Part shown: positions 9,123 through 14,788 of the stretch, piece by piece
How the letters are laid out: each line of letters opens with the position of its first letter
How positions within the stretch are numbered: position 1 is the first letter of the stretch
DNA from: an uncultured bacterium
GTDB taxonomy: Bacteria > Patescibacteriota > Patescibacteriia > 2-12-FULL-60-25
Length of the DNA: 64,000 nt
NCBI GenBank assembly: GCA_937949995.1
Contig: CALFEO010000025.1
Location: 1-64,000, forward strand
Reading direction: 5' to 3'
The notes under the pieces: model-generated
The model's database searches: none
The model's input: only the letters and a program-made list of their open reading frames with translations
What the model was told of the DNA's origin: nothing
Made by a program: the position numbers and the translations under genes

Positions 9123-9325
9123 GTCTGAACCTTGATTCGCACGATTATTTCGATTAACTTGACACTGTCGTTCGCGAACGACGTGTCTTGATTATTCATA
9201 ACATTTCGGATGTTCGTATAAGATAATAATCATGCGAATCCTTTCACCGCCTTAGGCGTGATCCCGCATACAATACTATATATTTCAATAAGTTGCGGGA
9301 AAATCGAGTGAATCAAGGTTCAGAC
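9123..9325. repeat. MITE-like inverted repeat, family A
   Basis: Terminal arms GTCTGAACCTTGATTC (9123-9138) and GAATCAAGGTTCAGAC (9310-9325) are perfect complements. The 170-bp interior includes a TCCCGCA/TGCGGGA palindrome and GTCGTTCGCGAACGAC. The right arm ends 4 nt before the -10 box of the next gene. Confidence 0.75.
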
Positions 9326-9329
9326 GTGT

Positions 9330-9335
9330 TATAAT
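9330..9335 (+). promoter_or_regulatory. -10 box TATAAT, 6 nt before the start codon
   Basis: TATAAT ends 6 nt before the ATG at 9342, which predicts a leaderless mRNA. Confidence 0.6.
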
Positions 9336-9341
9336 GTCTCC

Positions 9342-10502
9342 ATGACAACATCGGCCACAAAAACAAAACGAGCAACCCAATCCCTCCCTCATCAAATAAC
9401 CGAAAAGCCGTCATTGCGCCCATCGGCCCAAGATCTTAAAGACGCTTTAAGTGAATTCGGCGGACAGCTGGTTATGCGCGCTTCGGATGAATGCCGGGTT
9501 TTGCCTCACATTCTTCATCTCATCGGCAAAGGCGGTGAGCATATTGTTTTTGAAGATTTACGTTTTCCCAATTATATTCTCAAAGTCGATTTTATCGAAA
9601 CTTTGCCCGTCCTTTACGCCCAAGCCAGGGGAGAGGAGGAAGTCGCCAAAGCTGTTGCCGATATCGAACATAAAGCCTCCGAGCACCGCGAGCGCATCAA
9701 GCGCCTCCAATCATATTTTCTAGCCGGTCAAGTTCCCACGGAACTTGTTTGTGTTAAAGAAATCCCTTTGCACGAAAAGGTTGTTAAAGCCATTCTTCGC
9801 GATCGCAATATCGAGATACCCAAAAAATTGGTCGTTCCGCCATCAATGCCCGTGTTATGCACTTTGCAGCATCGCATCGAACTGCCCAAAAAAGAAGATC
9901 GTGTCGATATCTACTCCAGCTATGCGGAGCTCAACCGTACCATTAAACCGGATTATTACACCGAGGGCCATCGTCTGCTGGCTTCCGCAAATCCCATCGG
10001 CCCCATAGACCATTCCGCGCGCGAAAAAATCATCACTTACATTTATCCGTCACTGAAAAAAGTCATAAAATTATCCAACGAGGATCAGGGTTTTCGCCAT
10101 GCTTTGGCCGGTTATATCAAACGAGCCATGCAATATTCCGCCGACACAAATGAAATCATCGACATGGCCGGCGGTGGAAATGTTATGTTTCGTAAAAACG
10201 AACTTGACTGTTGGGAGCCTTTTTTGATGGATGCCCTCTCTCCTCCGGAGCTTAATTTTGATCTGATTCGCACCTCGGCTCTGCTTATCAAACACGGGCA
10301 AGATGTCGACGTTCGTACCAAGGCTAATACACTCAATGTATTAAATTACATCCGCTTCGCCAACGCCCTCGCCATTATCGCCCGCGTCAGCACCCGCCTC
10401 GAAGTGCCCGATGCAACCGCCATCTCTCCCGAATCCTGGCACTCCGGTCTCATGATCGAAAAATATCTGGATGTCTACACACCGAAACACGGCTCAAAGT
10501 AA
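9342..10502 (+). CDS. Kinase-like protein of unknown substrate
   Basis: A 386-residue soluble protein. Two regions resemble the protein-kinase/aminoglycoside-phosphotransferase fold. IGKGGEHIVFEDL with ILKVDF 10 residues later (residues 61-82) looks like a glycine-rich loop plus the ATP-binding lysine. NEIIDMAGGGNVMF followed by FLMDAL (residues 265-298) looks like the metal-binding segment. The canonical catalytic HxD is not obvious to me, so it may be a divergent or inactive kinase. Another protein fold is possible. It is a single gene with its own TATAAT, in reverse of no neighbour, and ends before a family B repeat. Confidence 0.8.
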   Translation: MTTSATKTKRATQSLPHQITEKPSLRPSAQDLKDALSEFGGQLVMRASDECRVLPHILHLIGKGGEHIVFEDLRFPNYILKVDFIETLPVLYAQARGEEEVAKAVADIEHKASEHRERIKRLQSYFLAGQVPTELVCVKEIPLHEKVVKAILRDRNIEIPKKLVVPPSMPVLCTLQHRIELPKKEDRVDIYSSYAELNRTIKPDYYTEGHRLLASANPIGPIDHSAREKIITYIYPSLKKVIKLSNEDQGFRHALAGYIKRAMQYSADTNEIIDMAGGGNVMFRKNELDCWEPFLMDALSPPELNFDLIRTSALLIKHGQDVDVRTKANTLNVLNYIRFANALAIIARVSTRLEVPDATAISPESWHSGLMIEKYLDVYTPKHGSK

Positions 10503-10514
10503 CAAGGATAAAGT

Positions 10515-10580
10515 TAAAAGTTCTTCAAGAGTTACTTAAGTCACTCTTGATGAACTTTAATCTTTAGACTTGATGAACTC
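10515..10580. repeat. Family B hairpin repeat
   Basis: Arms built from AGTTCATCAAGAGT and its complement ACTCTTGATGAACT. This copy, the adjoining terminator and the tRNA-Val form a block that recurs at 23158-23349. Confidence 0.75.
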
Positions 10581-10604
10581 AAAAACTCGCCTAAGCGAGT
10601 TTTT
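10581..10604. terminator. Terminator of tRNA-Val(CAC)
   Basis: Palindrome AAAAACTCGC / GCGAGTTTTT directly downstream of the reverse-strand tRNA. Confidence 0.85.
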
Positions 10605-10608
10605 GCGG

Positions 10609-10685
10609 TGGTGGACGTTGCAGGATTCGAACCTGCGACCTTTCGAATGTGAATCGAACGCTCTAACCAACTGAGCTAAACGTCC
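10609..10685 (-). tRNA. tRNA-Val(CAC)
   Basis: Acceptor GGACGTT/AACGTCC, D arm GCTC/GAGC, anticodon stem TTCGA/TCGAA with loop TTCACAT (anticodon CAC), T arm GCAGG TTCGAAT CCTGC, discriminator A, encoded CCA. A paralogue with anticodon TAC is at 23273-23349. Confidence 0.93.
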
Positions 10686-10709
10686 ATACTAGCCTCGTCA
10701 TAACAACAT

Positions 10710-11000
10710 AACGTCTTAAGTTCATCAAGAGTTACTTTTGCCTCTCTTGATAAACTTTAGACTTGATGAACTTGTTGCTTGGTTTGATAAACTTTATACT
10801 TTTATCTTGATAAACTGATTGGCTGATGCGACTTTTTCTCTGCAAAGATACTACTCACTTTCATCATTCCTGTCAATTTGGCATTAGGTATAACATCAGA
10901 ACGAATTCAGCTGAATTTCGATTAAGGTTCATCGGATGAAAAGTTCATCAAGAGAAGCTTAGGTGACTCCTGATGAACTTGTTACTTTGATCTTGATGAA
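10710..11000. repeat. Cluster of family B repeats
   Basis: At least two further hairpin copies with TTCATCAAGAG / CTCTTGATGAAC arms (10715-10815 and 10935-11000), separated by unique sequence. Apart from these and the promoter below I see nothing else in the 370-base gap. Confidence 0.7.
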
Positions 11001-11013
11001 CTCAAGAGCGATT

Positions 11014-11041
11014 TTGTCTGTGGTTAACTATGTGTTATAAT
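11014..11041 (+). promoter_or_regulatory. Promoter, short leader
   Basis: TTGTCT, 16-nt spacer, TATAAT at 11036-11041, then 14 nt to the ATG at 11056. The mRNA leader would be about 7 nt or none. Confidence 0.6.
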
Positions 11042-11055
11042 ATTAAGTGCTAAAT

Positions 11056-11508
11056 ATGAAAACAGTAACTCCAAAAAAACGCGTTATTCGAAAGCGTGTC
11101 AAAGCCGGCAATAGTCCTTCACCAAGCTCTATGGCCAAGTGCGGTCCCTGCGGTCACACAGACTGCAACGAAACTTGCCGTGTCCGCCATATCGGTCCAA
11201 CCAGCCACATGCGTGATCATCATGTTCTGCATGCCGCGCGCGGTGTTGCTCATATTTGGAGTGCTGTTATCATCGCCGGGTTTGCCATTGTATTAACCGG
11301 CGCCATATCGTATCATGTTGCAAATGCCGAAAATCAAAAATCCGAACAAGTTTACAGACAAAATTCAACCGAACAAATAATTCAAAAAATTGAAAGTCTC
11401 GAAAGACGTCTGGATGTAATGGAAAGTGATATAGAGGGCATGTTCAGAGCTTCGGCCGGCACCGGCGCCGCCGTAACTCCGGAATCGGTTTTTCCTCCTC
11501 TTAATTAA
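11056..11508 (+). CDS. Single-pass membrane protein with Cys-rich N-terminus
   Basis: A 150-residue protein of unknown family. The N-terminal 25 residues are strongly basic (KKRVIRKRVK). Residues 27-42 have four cysteines (CGPCGHTDCNETC), possibly a small metal-binding knuckle. Residues 68-88 form one TM helix, and residues 95-130 form a short coiled coil. The basic N-terminus suggests the Cys knuckle is cytoplasmic and the coiled coil outside. A GTG three codons upstream is an alternative start; I prefer the ATG because of the promoter spacing. Confidence 0.8.
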   Translation: MKTVTPKKRVIRKRVKAGNSPSPSSMAKCGPCGHTDCNETCRVRHIGPTSHMRDHHVLHAARGVAHIWSAVIIAGFAIVLTGAISYHVANAENQKSEQVYRQNSTEQIIQKIESLERRLDVMESDIEGMFRASAGTGAAVTPESVFPPLN

Positions 11509-11581
11509 GCGAATATTCATTAAGTCGGCAGTAAATAGGTATCATTTTGCAAAGATTCAGCTTTTTTGCTATTCTATACAC

Positions 11582-11655
11582 AAGGGATGGCGGGCGAGTT
11601 CTACGAACGTGTTCTGGCGAGGATACCGTTCGAGATCTCACTCGCCATCCTTTTT
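11582..11655 (+). ncRNA. Candidate small structured RNA
   Basis: A promoter (TTGCAA 11547-11552, 17-nt spacer, TATTCT 11570-11575) is followed by a short unit closed by a 10-bp stem (GGATGGCGGG at 11585-11594 with CTCGCCATCC at 11641-11650) and TTTTT. Inside, CGAACG pairs with CGTTCG. There is no open frame of note. A predicted 74-nt transcript with promoter, folded body and terminator is the simplest reading; it could alternatively be just a long-looped terminator for the preceding gene. Confidence 0.55.
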
Positions 11656-11680
11656 AGACCCTGATTACCACGATTTAAAA

Positions 11681-11710
11681 AATCCCAGATTACCGGGATT
11701 GTTTTTTTTT
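11681..11710 (+). terminator. Intrinsic terminator
   Basis: Stem AATCCC / GGGATT with an 8-nt loop followed by nine T. It is followed by a single-ended family A arm (11713-11728). Confidence 0.8.
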
Positions 11711-11802
11711 ACTGTCTGAACCTTGATTTCCTCTCATATTCACGCTCAAATTTTCTTGATTACTATAGGTATTATATTTTTTCTACATTAAATTACCTCG
11801 AC

Positions 11803-11886
11803 AACCAATTCGTAATTCGCACAGATTCGTAATTCGTACTGTAACCAACCAATTCGTAATTCGCGCAGATTCGTAATTCGTACTGT
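11803..11886. repeat. Tandem 44-bp repeat of TTCGTAATTCG words (family I)
   Basis: Two near-identical units (11803-11842 and 11847-11886) each made of AATTCGTAATTCG iterations. The second ends 4 nt from the stop codon of the reverse gene that follows. Confidence 0.8.
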
Positions 11887-11890
11887 AATT

Positions 11891-13027
11891 TTATTTTGTG
11901 TTGATCTGCGAGCGCAGCGTGGCAATCACGTGATCCTTTGCTTCAAGTACCGGCATTGCAATCGCACCGCTCGATTTTTCGCGAGTGCCATCCAATCCCA
12001 AAATCCTGCCAAGTATTTTGGCGTCATGTGGAGCCTCGGCGAATAAAGCGGTGCGTGTTGTCTTTTCATCATGTTCCACAAAAATCGCAATCAATTTGGC
12101 GGATGGCGCATAAGCTATTAATTCTTGCACCAGCTCATCCAACTTGGCTTCCGTTGTTCCCGTCTCCAAAATATCCTGCCGGCTTAACGTGGTCCAAACC
12201 ATTTCTTTGGCCGTATCTTGCTCAAGCCTCGTCAACGCCCTGCCCCAAAGCTTTAAAGTATTCAAATTTCTCGTGCGCCATAATTGATGCACAACCGATT
12301 CTCTATCCGCACCCAAAGAGACTAATTTGGAAGCTCTCTCCAAAGTTTTCGGAGTAACGGTCGGCGCCTTAAAAGACTGTGTTTTCCAAATCACTCCTGC
12401 CATGAGCGCGGTTGCTATTTTATCGTCTATTTTTTGCTCATTCCATTCCGTAAACCAACCGTGCAAAACCTCTGTAATCGAACCGGCTGTCATATCCACA
12501 AGATTGATGGCTCCCCAATGCTCATTCTGCGCGTCATGATCGATATTGATAACCGGAACACGGTAAATAAAATCCGCTTGATTCGGGAATGATTCGGCCA
12601 GCGTATTTCTATCCGCGCATCCCAAAGCGATAATCAAATCATAACGATCCTCTCCTTGATGAAAACTCAAATCATGCGCCGTCCACTCACCCTGCTTGGG
12701 GGTAAGTATGATATCCAATTTGCCATCTTTTACATCGTAGGCCAGCTCTTTGATGGGCACTTTACCAACATTTACGGTTATCCTGAAATCACGCATCGCC
12801 GTCAATTGCGGTAATAACAAGTCTCGCATCGGAATATAGCCCGGCAATTTTTCCGTATTCAAATTTTGCGAATAAGCATCAACCTGTATATTATGACTTT
12901 TTAAGTACGCCAAAAGCGCAGACATGCCGGCCGTCATATCCGAATTGGGATTTATAGGTGCAACAATCAGCGTACGTTTGGCGCGTTTAACAGCCTCTGT
13001 TGCTTGTGTATAACCTTGATAGGCCAT
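11891..13027 (-). CDS. DHH-family phosphoesterase-like protein, degenerate
   Basis: A 378-residue protein resembling NrnA/RecJ-type DHH phosphoesterases, which hydrolyse nano-RNA or pAp. The N-terminal motif that is usually HxNPDGDA reads PINPNSDMTAG, losing the first His and one Asp. The DHH motif reads INIDHDAQNEHWG. A C-terminal DHHA1-like half follows, but without an obvious GGGH motif. Several metal ligands are therefore missing or changed, and the protein may be inactive or use another chemistry. The start is ATG at 13027. The 3' end abuts the tandem repeat at 11803-11886. Confidence 0.75.
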   Translation of the reverse strand: MAYQGYTQATEAVKRAKRTLIVAPINPNSDMTAGMSALLAYLKSHNIQVDAYSQNLNTEKLPGYIPMRDLLLPQLTAMRDFRITVNVGKVPIKELAYDVKDGKLDIILTPKQGEWTAHDLSFHQGEDRYDLIIALGCADRNTLAESFPNQADFIYRVPVINIDHDAQNEHWGAINLVDMTAGSITEVLHGWFTEWNEQKIDDKIATALMAGVIWKTQSFKAPTVTPKTLERASKLVSLGADRESVVHQLWRTRNLNTLKLWGRALTRLEQDTAKEMVWTTLSRQDILETGTTEAKLDELVQELIAYAPSAKLIAIFVEHDEKTTRTALFAEAPHDAKILGRILGLDGTREKSSGAIAMPVLEAKDHVIATLRSQINTK

Positions 13028-13235
13028 TTCTTTTGATTATTAAGTCAACCAAGTCAAAATCCGGCGAGCCGGTAAGTTTGAATCGGAGGACTGTTGTAAA
13101 AACCTTAGTGCATGAGGGTGAACTAGGGAATGGGATAATTTACCTTGATTCAGCAATCATGTCAATGGTCTGACATGTTAGCCGTCATTTATCTTATTCA
13201 AGCCAAAAATAACTGTCATATTTCGTTAATCAGTA

Positions 13236-13264
13236 TTGACAAAAGAGGATATTTGCATTAATAA
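13236..13264 (+). promoter_or_regulatory. Promoter of the small acidic protein/phosphorylase operon
   Basis: TTGACA at 13236-13241, 17-nt spacer, TAATAA at 13259-13264. It gives a leader of about 50 nt with a Shine-Dalgarno, unlike the leaderless genes nearby. Confidence 0.7.
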
Positions 13265-13318
13265 TGCCAATGCATTACTTCTCATCCGAACGTCCGTACC
13301 ATCAAAAAGAGGAGAGAA

Positions 13319-13528
13319 ATGCCGGTAAATTCAATGGCCGGATCCGGTCCGGAATACGAATCATCTTCCACGCCCGAAGCGCTTCTTGGCTTGAGACGCT
13401 TTGCCAATCGTGTACGGAGAATCGATTCTCGCGACGATATCGAAACCGCCGAATCCAAGATATTCGGCGAAAACTCCGGTTGCAGTCTGTTCGACGATCC
13501 GGAGATGGAGGATGATCAAGATGACTGA
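13319..13528 (+). CDS. Small acidic protein, first of a coupled pair
   Basis: A 69-residue acidic protein ending in a Glu/Asp run (EMEDDQDD). The start is supported by GAGGAG 5 nt upstream. Its stop overlaps the next start in ATGACTGA, so the second protein is translated by coupling. I recognise no family. The operon context (two small acidic proteins plus a nucleoside phosphorylase) has no standard counterpart I know. Confidence 0.7.
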   Translation: MPVNSMAGSGPEYESSSTPEALLGLRRFANRVRRIDSRDDIETAESKIFGENSGCSLFDDPEMEDDQDD

Positions 13529-13727
13529 ATCATTGGCTCGGCAAGTATCACGAATCTTCTCGAAAGAAGCGCCTTCATCGATTCACGCGGTTTTGGATCA
13601 AGAACCGCAGGATCGCGAATGCTTCTTTGGTGATGGAGAGGAATATCACATCAGCGAACCACCGCCGTATTACGAGTGCGATGATATCAAACTTGATGAT
13701 TATGGCGATCCGTTTGTGGATGAGTGA
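13521..13727 (+). CDS. Small acidic protein, second of a coupled pair
   Basis: A 68-residue protein, basic-helical for about 25 residues and then very acidic and Tyr-rich (EPPPYYECDDIKLDDYGD). It starts at an ATG that overlaps the previous stop by 8 nt, with GGAGGAT about 10 nt upstream inside the first gene. A longer frame upstream of this ATG exists but lacks a ribosome binding site. Family unknown. It is 61 nt before the phosphorylase start. Confidence 0.7.
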   Translation: MTESLARQVSRIFSKEAPSSIHAVLDQEPQDRECFFGDGEEYHISEPPPYYECDDIKLDDYGDPFVDE

Positions 13728-13788
13728 GTCGTCGGCTCCGTATCGCATTCCATTATCCGGCATCTGATGCGGGAGTTTTGGAGGAAAA

Positions 13789-14568
13789 ATGTCCGTACCT
13801 TTAAATCGCAAAAAATTGGTCAGTTCTTCTTTGGTTACACCTGAGGATTTTTTTGCCTACAAACAAAATTGCAGTCAGCTCGAGGCTGCCCCGGATCTTC
13901 ATGAGGCAAAATCGGCTTTGCTGTATTTTTCCGGCAAGCTTGAAACACATATCAAATACAATTTGCCGGTTACGCCTGTAAAAAATCTTTCCTCGTCACT
14001 TTTATATCACGGTCAGGGCAATCCCGTGGTTTTACAGCGATCCGGAATCGGCGCTCCCTCCGCGGTAACTTTGGTCGAAGAACTGATCCATCTCGGCATC
14101 AAGCGCATCGTATCCATCGGCACCGCCGGCTGTCTCTGCAGTGATCTCGCCCCCGGACAAATCGTTGTTTGCACGGGCGCGTATCGCGACGAAGGTACTT
14201 CTTGGCACTATATGGCCGGCAAAAAGCGCATCTTGGCAAATGATAACTTGACCGCCAAGCTCGCTTCCGCTCTGCATGGCCAAGACCTCGAATTTCGTCA
14301 AGGTATAAGTTGGACGACTGACGCTCCTTATCGCGAAACAAAGGCCGATTACACCTTCTACAAACACAGAAAGGTTGTAACTGTGGAAATGGAGGCGTCG
14401 GCTCTGATGGCCGTAAGCAAAGTCCGCGGAATCGATTTTGCTTCCGTCTTCGTAGTCAGCGATCATCTAACGCCCGCGGGCTGGCATCCGAATTTCAATG
14501 ACTGGCGTGTAAGTTCATCGCTTATCTACAAGCTCTTGCCCGTGGCGATCTCTGTACTCGAAGCCTAG
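13789..14568 (+). CDS. Nucleoside phosphorylase (uridine phosphorylase-like)
   Basis: Phosphorolytic cleavage of a nucleoside to base and ribose-1-phosphate. The 259-residue protein is a PNP_UDP_1 domain: RSGIGAPSA near residue 84, the IGTAGCL phosphate-binding loop near residue 107, VEMEAS near residue 198 that contacts the ribose, and VVSDHL near residue 222. The residues are closest to uridine phosphorylase or a broad-specificity relative; substrate cannot be set by eye. TTTGGAGGAAAA precedes the ATG. Last gene of the 13319 operon, followed at once by a terminator. In a CPR cell it may salvage nucleosides taken from a host or neighbour. Confidence 0.88.
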   Translation: MSVPLNRKKLVSSSLVTPEDFFAYKQNCSQLEAAPDLHEAKSALLYFSGKLETHIKYNLPVTPVKNLSSSLLYHGQGNPVVLQRSGIGAPSAVTLVEELIHLGIKRIVSIGTAGCLCSDLAPGQIVVCTGAYRDEGTSWHYMAGKKRILANDNLTAKLASALHGQDLEFRQGISWTTDAPYRETKADYTFYKHRKVVTVEMEASALMAVSKVRGIDFASVFVVSDHLTPAGWHPNFNDWRVSSSLIYKLLPVAISVLEA

Positions 14569-14591
14569 CTCCCGTCTCTCGGGAGTTTTTT
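14569..14591 (+). terminator. Terminator of the phosphorylase operon
   Basis: CTCCCG / CGGGAG stem starting at the base after the stop codon, then TTTTTT. Confidence 0.92.
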
Positions 14592-14749
14592 CATTTGTGG
14601 AAACAGTAGCTTCAAGCTGCTGACCGCCGGCTAACGGATTGCAGAGGTTGTGATAGATTTGCAACCGGCAACAATCCCGTCGAATATCCCGAGCCTGATT
14701 AAGCGGATCAATCCGGCTAATCCCGCTAATCATGTTAATCAAGTTACGC

Positions 14750-14778
14750 TTGCGATTTTGCTTATATTCCCGTAATAT
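14750..14778 (+). promoter_or_regulatory. valS promoter
   Basis: TTGCGA at 14750-14755, 17-nt spacer, TAATAT at 14773-14778, then 10 nt to the ATG. The mRNA would be leaderless or nearly so. Confidence 0.7.
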
Positions 14779-14788
14779 TCAATCCATT

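Noticed and set aside
13401..13520. Longer version of the second small acidic protein
   Set aside because: The internal ATG at 13521 overlaps the preceding stop and has a site upstream; the extension is out of frame with the first gene and lacks a signal.
14732..14788. 19-codon N-terminal extension of valS
   Set aside because: It covers the -35 and -10 boxes; the family start matches 14789.
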